From JABDMH01 sp965223165 (GTDB lineage Bacteria; Bacteroidota; Bacteroidia; Chitinophagales; Saprospiraceae), in NCBI GenBank assembly GCA_965223165.1, contig CBDCVQ010000006.1, forward strand, positions 62,001 to 126,000: a stretch of DNA of 64,000 nucleotides. Direction: 5' to 3'. The notes below the pieces were generated by a model, which worked only from the letters and a program-made list of their open reading frames with translations, was not told the DNA's origin and made no database searches. The translations under genes were made by a program, and so were the position numbers. Below, one piece after another: positions 27,333 through 36,995 of this stretch (positions are counted from its first letter, which is position 1; each line of letters starts with the position of its first letter).

Positions 27333-27947
27333 CGATTGCATCGTTGCAATTGTCTAGAGACTCTAGGATTTTAATCGCAGCCTTCGGCTGCTGCTTAGGG
27401 CAGACTGGTGGGCAAGACTCGCTAGACCTCTCCCTCGCTAAACGCTCTAAGCATCCCTAAAGGAGACAGGGCTGGCATCATCTCTCAGTACTCTTGCGAA
27501 CCCAGGAACTAGTAGATAATTGAGTAGCCCGTCTGAATGCCACCAACTCAGGTCACTACCTTGAAATATGTGCGCATGCCGTGAAGGTGGACCAAGCTCT
27601 TGTACATGCGGGTGAATCCCAAAGACCCCTTGCCTCATACGCCTGGACATAGCTCGTCTGCGCGTTTGGTATCTCCATTTTTGACCACTATCCATAGGGA
27701 CAATCTTAGCCTTGAGTGTGCAAGGAAAGTCATCAAAAAAATTGTGACCTCGGGTTACATTTTTCTCCAAAATCACACTATAGGTAAAATAGCTAACTGA
27801 TGAAATAGCCGCTCCTGAATGAAGACGGCTGCAGATTAGAAGACATTTTGTATGAGGACCCAAGGAACATTCCTTTGGAAAAGAACCTGCTTGCTAGTCA
27901 GGATGTCCTTTCACTTGCTAGATACTCTTTAACCAAAATCAAAAATT
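27333..27947. other. Intergenic region, three hairpins, no credible gene
   Basis: Directly after the stop are three tight hairpins: ATTGCA-TCGT-TGCAAT (27335-27350), CTAGAG-A-CTCTAG (27354-27366) and GCAGCC-TTC-GGCTGC (27377-27391). They may end transcription of the cytochrome gene, but no T-run follows. A 138-codon minus-strand frame at 27447-27863 has no family character and is not called. Nothing else is recognised. Confidence 0.4.
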
Positions 27948-28277
27948 ATGACTATCACAAGAGAATTTGATCGCTACTACGTTCAGCTTTGGGGTGGCAC
28001 ATCCTGGAAGTCCTACATATATTGTTATAAAGGCAATGCGTACGCAGGACGAATGGAATTTATCGCGGAGGGTCGAGACATACCTGATGACCATACCACC
28101 GTCGTAGGGGGTCAAGAAGTTCCAGTCCTACATTATTCTGTCGCCAGGTTTTCGGCTGTCATGGAAATTCTTCGAAATGAAAAGCCCCTTTATTTGGCCA
28201 TCTGGAAAGGCAACAAGACCGGAAGACTACGGACCAATCGTGAACCAATAGGAGAGGAAGAGGGTGCCGCAGGATAG
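27948..28277 (+). CDS. Small hypothetical protein, 109 residues
   Basis: Family not recognised. A soluble, beta-rich composition with aromatic residues (YYVQLWGGTSWKSYIYCYKG, YLAIWKGNKTGRLRTN). It starts at an ATG after an AT-rich stretch and ends just before the convergent BNR gene. The regular amino-acid composition makes a real gene likely. There is no signal peptide. Confidence 0.55.
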   Translation: MTITREFDRYYVQLWGGTSWKSYIYCYKGNAYAGRMEFIAEGRDIPDDHTTVVGGQEVPVLHYSVARFSAVMEILRNEKPLYLAIWKGNKTGRLRTNREPIGEEEGAAG

Positions 28278-28291
28278 TCTTTGAAACCCAA

Positions 28292-31200
28292 TCACTTGAC
28301 CTGCTTCAATAGCGGACTAAGCTTCTGCAGATGCCCATGCAACTCCGCGGTCAGCTCGTCATACACTTGGTAGGCGCCGTCGGTGGGTTTGGCATCACCA
28401 TTTTCGACGCTGCGACGGAGGGATGCCAGCCGGTTATTCAGGCGGATAGGGAAGTTGAGCGGATCCTGGTTGCTTCGATTCTTCACTTGGTAGAGCGCTT
28501 CTTCGATGGCGGAAAGTTGGGCTAGGAGCTCCTCATCTGGCTGGTCGGCCGCTTGCAGTTTCTCCTTAGCCTTGCGAATGTCAATCACCGCCTGATTGGC
28601 CTCGCTGGTCCGATCCCGGATCTTAGAAGCTAACTCAAACTGCTCCTCCAGGTCTTCAGGTGTGATGCCTTTCCAGTTGGGATTGATCTCGATCTGAAAC
28701 GGCCTCGTTTGGGACTGTCCGGCGGCCGTCATGCGCACCTGATAGTCACCCAGCGGAGCTTTGGGGCCGCGGGCAGGGCGGGCGCTCCAGATAATCATAC
28801 CGTCAAAGGTGGTAGCACCCGGATAGCGGAGATCCCAGGTGAAGGTATTGATGCCTGGACCGGTCGTCGGTTTGCTGTATCCCCCGCGCCTCCACCAGGG
28901 AATATTGGGATCGGTCTTGTATTCCGTCTCCGTACCGACGAAACTGTCAATGACCGTGCCCGATGCATCGAGGATCTCAAAGAGCACCTGATCCTGGGTG
29001 TCCCTGAGATAATATTGGATGGTCGCGTCGTAGACGCTGCGTATAGCATTGGAGGGCTGGAATAAATGGGCTTCGCTGGTCAGAATGGCTGCGTCGACTG
29101 CTCGTAGGGGATTGATATCGTCCATAATCCAAAAACCTCGTCCATGAGAACCCAGTACCACATCGTCGTCCTTGATCACCAAGTCACGGATTGGTGTATC
29201 CGGAAGGTCGCCTTGGATTGATTGCCATGAATCGCCCGCATTTAGCGATACATACACCCCATGCTCGGTAGCTAGGAATAGCAGCCCTGCTCGTACATGA
29301 TCCTCCCGGATAGCTCGGGCGAAATGTCCTGGTTTGATCCCGTGGATGATCTTGGTCCAAGTACGCCCAAAATCGGTCGTCTTGAATACGTAAGGTGCCC
29401 TATCGTCCACCTGATAGCGATTGGCGGCGATGTAGAGGGTGCCTTCGTGGTGACGGGACTCTTCAATGATGCTTACGCGGGAGAATTTGGGCAAGTCAGC
29501 CGGAGTGATGTCCTCCCAATCCTTGCCACCATTTCGGGTGATGTGGATCTTGCCGTCATCCGAGCCGGCCCAGATCGTGTTGATGTCATGGTAGGAGGGG
29601 GCCAAGGCAAATACCGTGGCATAGATCTCAGGTCCATTCATGTCCATCGTGATCACGCCGCCGGTTTTGCCCAGCGTCTCCGGATCGGCGTAGGTGAGGT
29701 CGGGACTAATGCGCTGCCAGCTTTGGCCATCGTCGGTGGTTTTCCAGACGTGCTGCGAGCAGGTATACATGACCGACGGATCTTGGTGAGCAAACATGAT
29801 GGGAAAGGTCCACTGCCAGCGCTCGGGCAGGGCACTGGCCGGTTCGCCCGAAAAGAATCGGGGATACACCTGAATGTCCCGGATCTGGCCATTGCTGCGG
29901 TCATAGCGCGTGAGCAAAGCCCCTTGACTGCCGGCATAAAAGATATCCGGTTGGGTGGGATGCTGAGTGATCCAGCCACTTTCGCCGCCGCCGACCGGGT
30001 AGTACCATCCATGACCGGGTCCGCGGGCCTGTCGATGGGACCATCCGTCGCTGGGCACGGCTACCGTACTATTGTCTTGCTGAGCGCCAGCCACATGGTA
30101 GGGCACGTCGCTGGTGGTCATGACATGGTACAGCTGCGTGGTGACATAGTCTTGCTCGGTCCAGGTCTTGCCCCCGTTGATGCTGACGTTGCCGCCACCA
30201 TCATTGGCATTGATCATGCGCTGCGGATTGTTGGGATCGATCCAGAGATCATGATTGTCGCCATGGGGCACGCGTATCGTGACGTCAAACGTCTGGCCAC
30301 CGTCGGTCGACTTATAAAAGCCGGTGTTGAGGCAGTATACGGTCTCTTCGTCCCAGGGATCGGCATAGATACGGGAGTAGTAGAAAGCCCGTTGGCGCAG
30401 CTTGCGCTCCTGATTGGTGCGTTGCCAGGTCCAGCCGCCGTCGTCCGATCGAAAGACACCTCCTTCGTTGGCTTCTACGATGGCCCATACTCGGTCTGGG
30501 TTGGCCGGAGAGACGGTCACCCCGATCTTGCCAATGGGGCCTTCGGGCATACCGGGATTACCGGTCAGATCAATCCAGTTGTCTCCGCCGTCGACAGATT
30601 TCCAGAGCTTGCAGTCGGGGCCGCCGCCCCACATTTTCCAGGCTTTGCGATAGACCTGCCAGGTGGAGGCGTAAAGTACCTTGGGATTGGTGCGGTCGAT
30701 GATCAGATCCACGACACCGGCCTTGTCACTGACATACAGCACTTTATCCCAAGTGTTGCCACCATCTGTGGAGCGAAAGACGCCGCGCTCGGGATTGTCG
30801 CCATAGGGATGTCCCAGTGCAGCAACATATACGATGTCCGGGTTGGTCGGGTGGACGCGTATCCGAGCGATGGCTTGGGTTTCTTGCAGGCCGAGATGAC
30901 GCCAGGTCTTGCCGCCATCGTTGGACTTGTACACGCCATCGCCTTGGGTGATACTGCCTCTGAGTTGTACCTCGCCCATGCCGATGTAGACGACATCCGG
31001 ATTGGTCTCGGCTACGGCTACGGCGCCCACCGAGGAGCTCGTCACTTGACCATCCGTGACAGGAAACCACTCATTGCCGCCGTCGATGGTCTTCCAAAGG
31101 CCACCGCCGGTTGCACCGAAGTAATATTCGTTGGGTCTACCCGGACTGCCGGTGCATCCGAGAGACCGGCCGCCCCGTTGTGGGCCGATGTTTCGCCACT

Positions 31201-31315
31201 CGAGTCCTTCGAGAAAGGAGGCAGGTAGCTCATCTTCCTGGGCAAGTAGGCCATCAAATAGGAGGAAAACAGACAGGGCGCTCAGCAGGGTGCTGAGGAG
31301 GGTTAGCTTTTTCAT
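28292..31315 (-). CDS. Secreted BNR/VPS10 (sortilin-like) beta-propeller protein
   Basis: A 1007-residue protein with a signal peptide (MKKLTLLSTLLSALSVFLLF...LLAQ). Many Asp-box repeats (S-x-D-x-G-x-T-W) are spread over residues 50-720, for example STDGGNTWDKV, SVDGGDNWIDL, SDDGGWTWQRT, STDGGQTFDV, TTDDGQSWQRI and TTDFGRTWTKI, making a large propeller. The N-terminal WRNIGPQRGGRS is a hallmark of Bacteroidota glycosyl-hydrolase-like BNR proteins. The C-terminus is helical (about 920-1000). Although often annotated as glycosyl hydrolase, catalysis is unproven. No operon partner. Confidence 0.87.
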   Translation of the reverse strand: MKKLTLLSTLLSALSVFLLFDGLLAQEDELPASFLEGLEWRNIGPQRGGRSLGCTGSPGRPNEYYFGATGGGLWKTIDGGNEWFPVTDGQVTSSSVGAVAVAETNPDVVYIGMGEVQLRGSITQGDGVYKSNDGGKTWRHLGLQETQAIARIRVHPTNPDIVYVAALGHPYGDNPERGVFRSTDGGNTWDKVLYVSDKAGVVDLIIDRTNPKVLYASTWQVYRKAWKMWGGGPDCKLWKSVDGGDNWIDLTGNPGMPEGPIGKIGVTVSPANPDRVWAIVEANEGGVFRSDDGGWTWQRTNQERKLRQRAFYYSRIYADPWDEETVYCLNTGFYKSTDGGQTFDVTIRVPHGDNHDLWIDPNNPQRMINANDGGGNVSINGGKTWTEQDYVTTQLYHVMTTSDVPYHVAGAQQDNSTVAVPSDGWSHRQARGPGHGWYYPVGGGESGWITQHPTQPDIFYAGSQGALLTRYDRSNGQIRDIQVYPRFFSGEPASALPERWQWTFPIMFAHQDPSVMYTCSQHVWKTTDDGQSWQRISPDLTYADPETLGKTGGVITMDMNGPEIYATVFALAPSYHDINTIWAGSDDGKIHITRNGGKDWEDITPADLPKFSRVSIIEESRHHEGTLYIAANRYQVDDRAPYVFKTTDFGRTWTKIIHGIKPGHFARAIREDHVRAGLLFLATEHGVYVSLNAGDSWQSIQGDLPDTPIRDLVIKDDDVVLGSHGRGFWIMDDINPLRAVDAAILTSEAHLFQPSNAIRSVYDATIQYYLRDTQDQVLFEILDASGTVIDSFVGTETEYKTDPNIPWWRRGGYSKPTTGPGINTFTWDLRYPGATTFDGMIIWSARPARGPKAPLGDYQVRMTAAGQSQTRPFQIEINPNWKGITPEDLEEQFELASKIRDRTSEANQAVIDIRKAKEKLQAADQPDEELLAQLSAIEEALYQVKNRSNQDPLNFPIRLNNRLASLRRSVENGDAKPTDGAYQVYDELTAELHGHLQKLSPLLKQVK

Positions 31316-31572
31316 CTCACATTGTTGAAGTGAGGAGAAAAATAGCCAAAAAAGTGGTGAGGCAAGGATGCTATTGCTCGTGCGATCGAGCGGCCCTTAT
31401 CAAGAAGGTCCCCTAGGATGGGTCACAGTGACCGAGAAATCCCTCATGAGCGCCCAGATATCTGCTTGGGTGATAAGGGATTGCCAAGTCAGTACAAGAA
31501 AGAAAGCGTGAGGCATCCGATCCATAGGGAGCTTCGAAGTACATAGTCAATAGTGGCTAGCGACGACTTAAT
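31316..31572. other. Intergenic spacer upstream of the BNR gene
   Basis: No ORF, RNA or clear hairpin terminator is seen. It presumably contains the BNR gene promoter and the 3' end of the START gene region. Confidence 0.3.
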
Positions 31573-32223
31573 CTAGTCCAACGCAGACAACGCTTCCGAC
31601 TTGACCTGGTGCTGCTTGAGATTGCTCAAGGTATGGTACGGAGCATCGGCACTGAGCATGTTGATCATCCAGTTGGGGATCTTGCCTCCTTTGTCGACCG
31701 TCATGGCCATGGTGATTTTCACCTGATCATCATTGATGGGATCGAGTCGCCAACTGACAAAGGCCTGTAGGATCGAACCGTGTCGGTTGCGGTCTGGGAT
31801 GGTGTTGGTGGAGCAAATCTGATCGTACACCAGCGTCGCGGACCGGCGATCCCATTCCTTGTGCACGGCCCACATCAATTCGCGATCCTTGTTTGGCCAG
31901 GGGAAGTCTGTCGTGGTGCGCACGTGGTATGTGCTGTCTGAGCGGCGATAGACCATCTCGGCTTCTTTCACATGGGATTGCCAGGTGGGATAGTTATCGA
32001 TGTCGTCCAAGATCACTTCCAGCGAGTCCAGCGGCATATTGACGGTAGTGGTGGCTTTGTAGGACCGCACCCGCATGTCTGTGCTCCGGTGTATATAGAC
32101 TTCAACGTTGTTCTTATCGAGGGCTAGGCGCCACTGACCGTATTGCTGCGACCACATGGGGTTGGCGGCAAAAGGCAGGGAAAAAAACGCGATGAATATT
32201 AATTGGGTATAACGTCTTCGCAT
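31573..32223 (-). CDS. Exported START-domain lipid-binding-like protein
   Basis: About 216 residues from MRRRYTQLIF at 32223; the longer start at 32271 is not family-like. It has a signal peptide (LIFIAFFSLPFAANPMWSQQ). The START/SRPBCC fold is indicated by WRLALDKNNVEVYIHR, KATTTVNMPLDSLEVILDDIDNYPTW, FPWPNKDRELMW and SWRLDPINDDQVKITM. The family binds lipids or other hydrophobic ligands; the ligand is unknown. Monocistronic. Confidence 0.82.
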   Translation of the reverse strand: MRRRYTQLIFIAFFSLPFAANPMWSQQYGQWRLALDKNNVEVYIHRSTDMRVRSYKATTTVNMPLDSLEVILDDIDNYPTWQSHVKEAEMVYRRSDSTYHVRTTTDFPWPNKDRELMWAVHKEWDRRSATLVYDQICSTNTIPDRNRHGSILQAFVSWRLDPINDDQVKITMAMTVDKGGKIPNWMINMLSADAPYHTLSNLKQHQVKSEALSALD

Positions 32224-32357
32224 ACGCTCTAGCTTTACATAGGATCGGGGACAACTAAAGCTTGCTGGCACGACGGGGTTTGAGATGCGTATACCTCGGT
32301 CACCCTTGAAATCACAAAAAATATGCCAGGTTGTTACCTTGCCCTGAGGATGGGTGA

Positions 32358-33044
32358 TTAGGCGGGTTCGGTACCCGCTAGCCAGGTATAGAAGTCGTAC
32401 ACAAGCATGAGGGTGGTTGCCTGATGATAGATAGGCTTAGATGTCAGCAACGTGCGTTCCAGGTGGCGTAGCTCTTCGTCACGGCGTAAGTTGATGTCCA
32501 GCGCACGCAGTAGCTTAAAGCAGCGCTCCAACTCATGTCGAGTAGGAGGTTTTTGCATGCCCAGGAGACTCAGGCTTTTCTCTAGGGCATCAAACTGCAA
32601 AATGGCATACCGGGTGGGGTATCGGAAGGCCAGATAGAGCGAAGTCATACGGTGATCCCCGTGAAAGTGATCATTCACCTTTCTTGCCCGAGGCAACTGC
32701 ATGAGCAGTTCGTCACAATGACTGCGAAAGCGTTGCATACGTAGGACGAGATCCTTGCGCTCATCAAATAGATTGTCAAACATCAATCGGGCAAAGGACG
32801 GATTGGCTTGGATCATCGCGCTCATAGCGGACTTGGCAGAGTGACGAGAACCTCCCCAAAGTCGCTGAGAGATTTGGGAAGTGAGGCTTGCTTCATACAT
32901 ACCGGCCAAGTCGGGTGCACCCAGATCCCAGCGATCCTGAAAATTCTTCAAGTTCTCCCACTTGTACAGGCCGGCGTAGTCGGATGCCGAGGATAACATC
33001 GCCTTGTATTGAGCTGTGTACCGCTTGATCAGATCAACCTTCAA
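32358..33044 (-). CDS. Stand-alone McrB N-terminal-like helical protein
   Basis: A 228-residue protein that resembles the region preceding the AAA+ domain of Bacteroidota McrB-type (5-methylcytosine restriction) proteins. The matching run is LYKWENLKNFQDRWDLGAPDL, NPSFARLMFDNLFDERKDL, a short hydrophilic loop, HFHGDHRMTSLYLAFRYPTRYAIL and a C-terminal helix. In McrB proteins these are followed by a GTPase/AAA+ domain; here the protein ends at LAGTEPA and no AAA+ or McrC gene is adjacent. It may be a sensor-only relative or the remnant of a restriction or defence protein. The similarity is recalled from family knowledge and not computed. Confidence 0.6.
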   Translation of the reverse strand: MKVDLIKRYTAQYKAMLSSASDYAGLYKWENLKNFQDRWDLGAPDLAGMYEASLTSQISQRLWGGSRHSAKSAMSAMIQANPSFARLMFDNLFDERKDLVLRMQRFRSHCDELLMQLPRARKVNDHFHGDHRMTSLYLAFRYPTRYAILQFDALEKSLSLLGMQKPPTRHELERCFKLLRALDINLRRDEELRHLERTLLTSKPIYHQATTLMLVYDFYTWLAGTEPA

Positions 33045-33211
33045 ATTCTTCCGCTTTAGTTATGGGCTGCGCTTGGCCTTTTCACTGCCAAACGCCTTCT
33101 GCCGCGAAAGTAACGGATAATCAATCGATCCCAGCGAATTCTCAAGCGCTGGGCACGGAGGACAGCGCTGTATGCAACTTGCCACTAATTCATTTCACTA
33201 AATCTCTCGAC

Positions 33212-35428
33212 ATGATACAGTCACGATTTCTCTTGGGCCTCAGCCTGGTCCTGTGCTTTGTTGGTCTGCAGGCACAGCCAGATCCGTCCCAGCAAAACAG
33301 TTCTCCCTATTTCTACATCCAAACCGAAGGCATCCACGCGGATCAGTTTCCGCTCCTGGGTACCAAGGTGCACGCGCGCATTTCCGGTCCGGTGGCTGAC
33401 GTCGTCGTGGAGCAGCGCTATAAGAATGATGGCTCCGTGCCGATTGAAGCGCTTTACGTCTTTCCAGCGTCTAGTCGATCGGCGGTCTATTACATGTCGA
33501 TGCGTATCGGCGATCGCGTCATCACGGCAGACATTGAAGAAAAGAAGAAGGCCAAGGAAATCTATCAGCAAGCCCAGCAAGAGGGCAAAAGAGCCACGCT
33601 GTTGGAGCAGCATCGTCCGAACGTTTTTCAGATATCCGTCACCAACATCCTGCCCGGTGACGAGATCATCGTGACGTTGCGCTACAATGAGTTTTTGATA
33701 CCTGAGGAGCGCATCTACAGCTTTGTCTATCCCACCGTTGTCGGTCCGCGCTTCGTCGGCGAAGACGATCCTGCCGAGGCGGGCTACGCGGCCAACCCAC
33801 ATATCCGCCCAGGCGACCCAGTGCCTTACCTTCTGGACATCTGGGTCGAGCTGAGTGCCGGGCTGCCGATCCAAGAGTCCTTTTCACCCAGCCATGAAAT
33901 CGAGCTGGACTATCTGTCGGAGACCAAGGCCAGCATACGATTGCGCCGGGAGGAGCAGCGCCAAGGTAATCGCGATTTCATCTTTCGCTACCGTATGGCG
34001 GGCCGATCGGTGCAATCCGGCACCATGTTTTATGAGCACGGAGATGAGAACTTCTTTCTCACTACGATCGAGCCCCCCGAGCGCCTCCCCAGCCACCAGA
34101 TCTTACCCAGGGAGTACGTCTTTGTCATCGACATTTCGGGCTCAATGCATGGCTTTCCCTTGAATATCTCCAAGCACCTGATGCGAAATCTAATTAATCA
34201 GCTCCGACCCATCGATCACTTTAATATTCTGCTCTTTGCCGGCGGGTCCGAGGTGCTGTCGGAAGCCTCCCTGCCGGCTACTGCTGCCAACCTTACCCAG
34301 GCGCTGCGATTTGTCGAGCAAAATCAGGGGGGCGGTTCCACCCAGTTGCTACAGGCATTACGCCATTCGTTGGCTCTGCCCAGGCCGCACGAGCACTTGT
34401 CTCGATCATTGGTCGTGATTACGGACGGATACGTCAGCATCGAGCAAGAGGCCTTTGACCTCATAGCCAACCGACTGGGCGAGAGCAACCTCTTTGCCTT
34501 TGGTATCGGTGGGGCCGTCAATCGCCATCTCATCGAAGGGATGGCCCACGTAGGGCGCGGAGAAGCTTTTATCGTGACCGAGGACAAGTATGCCAAGGGG
34601 ACGGCAGATCGCTTTCAAAAATATATCCAGCATCCGGTGATGACGGACATCGAGGTGGATTTCGATGGCCTGGAGGTCTATGAGGTGGTGCCTCGGCAGG
34701 TACCCGATCTCCTGGCGTCGCGGCCGATCTACATCTTTGGCAAGTATCGGGGCATGCCCAAGGGCGAGGTGACAGTCACCGGCATGACCGCACAAGGGCC
34801 CTATCGGCGGAGCCTGAATCTGCAGCCACCCATGCAGCCGAAGGAACACGTGGCCCTGCGCTACCTCTGGGCACGTGAGAAGATCCGCTGGCATGAAGAC
34901 TTCGTGCAGTTGGCCCATACACCGGAGCGCATCGAAGAGATCACCCAGCTTGGTCTGCGCTACCACCTGCTGACGAACTACACTTCCTTCATCGCGGTGG
35001 ATCATCAGGAGGTGGCCCATGCCCAGGGCCCACCAACCAAAGTCAAACAAGTCCTGCCTATGCCGCAGGGCGTGAGTTCCTATGCCATCGGCTTTGAGAT
35101 GGGCGTCGACAAGGTGGTAAAGGCTTCGGAAGCCATCGCACCGAAGACGCTCTATGTCAATGTCTCTCCGGCCGATCTGACAGACGCTGTATGGCTGGAG
35201 ACGGCCATGAGCGTGGTGCTCAAAGGGTTGCCTGCCTTCGCCGACCTCGGACAAGATCTAATCGACCTGGAGGTACGTTGGGATGAGCGATCTAGCTGCT
35301 GGCGATTGACCTCGAAAGATCTATCGCTGGCACCCGAGATCGTCGAGACGATCCTGCAAGTGGTGCGAGACCATCGGGTGGATCCAGCCAAAAATACATT
35401 GCTCACCATTCAACTCGTCTGGGCATGA
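33212..35428 (+). CDS. VIT and von Willebrand A (VWA) domain secreted protein
   Basis: About 738 residues from MIQSRFLLGLSLVL at 33212, which begins a signal peptide ending LQAQ; upstream codons to 33062 are non-family. The VIT domain (about 25-150) has VDVVVEQRYKNDG-like strands, ALYVFPASSRSAVY and IEEKKKAKEIYQQA. The VWA domain (about 300-460) has a complete MIDAS start FVIDISGSMHG and VVITDGYVS. The arrangement matches inter-alpha-trypsin inhibitor heavy-chain-like bacterial proteins. It shares ATGA with the next gene, so the two products very likely work together at the envelope. Confidence 0.88.
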   Translation: MIQSRFLLGLSLVLCFVGLQAQPDPSQQNSSPYFYIQTEGIHADQFPLLGTKVHARISGPVADVVVEQRYKNDGSVPIEALYVFPASSRSAVYYMSMRIGDRVITADIEEKKKAKEIYQQAQQEGKRATLLEQHRPNVFQISVTNILPGDEIIVTLRYNEFLIPEERIYSFVYPTVVGPRFVGEDDPAEAGYAANPHIRPGDPVPYLLDIWVELSAGLPIQESFSPSHEIELDYLSETKASIRLRREEQRQGNRDFIFRYRMAGRSVQSGTMFYEHGDENFFLTTIEPPERLPSHQILPREYVFVIDISGSMHGFPLNISKHLMRNLINQLRPIDHFNILLFAGGSEVLSEASLPATAANLTQALRFVEQNQGGGSTQLLQALRHSLALPRPHEHLSRSLVVITDGYVSIEQEAFDLIANRLGESNLFAFGIGGAVNRHLIEGMAHVGRGEAFIVTEDKYAKGTADRFQKYIQHPVMTDIEVDFDGLEVYEVVPRQVPDLLASRPIYIFGKYRGMPKGEVTVTGMTAQGPYRRSLNLQPPMQPKEHVALRYLWAREKIRWHEDFVQLAHTPERIEEITQLGLRYHLLTNYTSFIAVDHQEVAHAQGPPTKVKQVLPMPQGVSSYAIGFEMGVDKVVKASEAIAPKTLYVNVSPADLTDAVWLETAMSVVLKGLPAFADLGQDLIDLEVRWDERSSCWRLTSKDLSLAPEIVETILQVVRDHRVDPAKNTLLTIQLVWA

Positions 35429-36474
35429 TGATCATCGTAAGAAAAGTGCTGGCCCTGGCCGCTGTGGTGGCAGTGGGTCTCGGCCTCTGGATACTTGGTG
35501 GGTATGTGACCTGGGACCGCGCAAGCTCATCCACGCTCTCGGAGTCCGATCCGGGCCGGCCGTCGATTACCTTCATCCTGGGAGAGGACAACCCGGAGCA
35601 GGTCTACTTTCAGTTGGCGCAAGAACATTTTACCTGGGATGCGGTGGAGCGGACGGATCAGGTCATCAAATCCTGCCGGTCTCTGTCATCCATGATCACC
35701 TATCTCAACACGCACCGGGTATCGGGCAGGCCCTGGGGGGTGATACAAGTGGTCTTGCACGGCAACATGTGGAGCGGGCTGTCCGTGCCGATGTGGGACG
35801 AGGGTCCACGGGCCTATCCCAAGGATCTGCTGAAGGCGGTGCATGAAGGAAGGTTTCCGGTGTTGGCTGCCGGAGTGGTAGACACCAGTACTAAAATCAA
35901 TTTTTGGGCCTGCGGCATTGGCAAGCAGCCGCTAATCAATCTGGCTCTGCGCAAGATGCTGCGATCGGCGGAGGGGCAAACCCCCAAGGTGTATACCTCG
36001 CCCCACTTTGTGATCTTTAAGGAGGTAGCCGGCTCGCTAGCACCCAAGCGGATCAAGGCCAGCTATTGGCCCTATATCTTCCGACGAGGCTACCGGCCCA
36101 GCGAATCCTTGATCACCCAGGAGCTGCGTCGACAGTTTCCCGAGGCCGAGATTGACTGGCGATCGGCCCTGCAGACGGAGGAGGATGCGTGGATGGAAAA
36201 TCCCTTTCAGCAGTCCTTTCATGTGCCGGTCGTATGGACCGTGCTTTTCGACCGCAAAGAGGATCGTCCGTCCGTCAGCACGGCGGAGGAGAAAATGCAG
36301 TGGGTCCGGTCCCAGCCTGGCCTCATGCAAAAAGTCGCCGATCTCCAGATCCCCCTTGACAAGTATAACTGGACAGTCAACAAGATCAAGTACCGGCACC
36401 CCGATGGCTCCATCCAGCCGGCCATTAAAGCCATCGGCATGAGCACCGTGCTGTGTGTCCTACAGCCCGAATAG
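35425..36474 (+). CDS. Membrane-anchored protein with caspase-like (clan CD) His-Gly and Ala-Cys motifs
   Basis: A 349-residue protein with an N-terminal membrane anchor (VLALAAVVAVGLGLWILGGYV). No family is recognised with confidence. Two features recall clan CD cysteine peptidases: a hydrophobic strand ending in His-Gly (VIQVVLHGN, His112) and a second ending in Ala-Cys-Gly (KINFWACGIG, Cys163), about 50 residues apart. The C-terminal third (VPVVWTVLFDRKE to VLCVLQPE) is of unknown type. Translationally coupled to the VIT-VWA gene by ATGA and followed by a terminator, so the two form one operon. The protease reading is an inference. Confidence 0.65.
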   Translation: MMIIVRKVLALAAVVAVGLGLWILGGYVTWDRASSSTLSESDPGRPSITFILGEDNPEQVYFQLAQEHFTWDAVERTDQVIKSCRSLSSMITYLNTHRVSGRPWGVIQVVLHGNMWSGLSVPMWDEGPRAYPKDLLKAVHEGRFPVLAAGVVDTSTKINFWACGIGKQPLINLALRKMLRSAEGQTPKVYTSPHFVIFKEVAGSLAPKRIKASYWPYIFRRGYRPSESLITQELRRQFPEAEIDWRSALQTEEDAWMENPFQQSFHVPVVWTVLFDRKEDRPSVSTAEEKMQWVRSQPGLMQKVADLQIPLDKYNWTVNKIKYRHPDGSIQPAIKAIGMSTVLCVLQPE

Positions 36475-36508
36475 GAAGCCGTTTTCATACCACCCAAGAC
36501 CAGTCTTG

Positions 36509-36543
36509 CCCCGAAGGCACTTGTCCTTCGGGGTTTCCTTTTT
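36509..36543 (+). terminator. Rho-independent terminator of the VIT-VWA operon
   Basis: Perfect 9-bp stem CCCCGAAGG / CCTTCGGGG with loop CACTTGT, followed by TTTCCTTTTT, 35 bp after the stop codon. Confidence 0.88.
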
Positions 36544-36995
36544 GATGGGACATGGATCTTTGGTCATCGCTCGATCTCCAAGCGCGCACCTTCGTTTTTT
36601 TGAGAATATTGGGCTTCATGTACCATCGATGTGCTGTGAAATAATCCTGCATTCCTTGAGGTTCGCTCGTGGATCTCTCTTTTACCCTCGCCCAGCCCGT
36701 TTCTTGACGCCGAATTCTATCAGGCCGGTCTGCTTTTGATCGGTGAGCTTGACCGCTATGTCCCGGCGTTCAAATGTCTCTATCCACGGTCCATGCACCT
36801 CCGGTAGCAATTGACGGGAGCCACAGCACACACCACCCGATCAACGACAACTAGGCAACCAATTGCCAAATAAAAGGACCCTGCCTCCGACACCACTACA
36901 ATCACACCATCACACGCCACAACAATTAGGCGGATATTCGTAATTTGAGACCGCCGTAGCGCCAGACCTACGCTGGCGACCAAAAGACCGCTCAT
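36544..36995. other. Intergenic region without recognisable feature
   Basis: About 450 bp between the terminator and the Pycsar-type gene. Only short, composition-poor frames occur. No RNA or repeat is recognised. It should contain the promoter of the membrane effector. Confidence 0.3.

Noticed and set aside
27354..27400. Third copy of the dispersed element (CTCTAGGATTTTAATCGCAG resembles its start)
   Set aside because: Only about 20 bp match and the following sequence diverges completely.
27447..27863. 138-codon minus-strand frame
   Set aside because: Irregular composition, no signal or family motif; left as non-coding.
29297..31228. 643-codon plus-strand frame opposite the BNR gene
   Set aside because: It mirrors the biased codons of the real minus-strand propeller gene, which has a signal peptide and Asp boxes.
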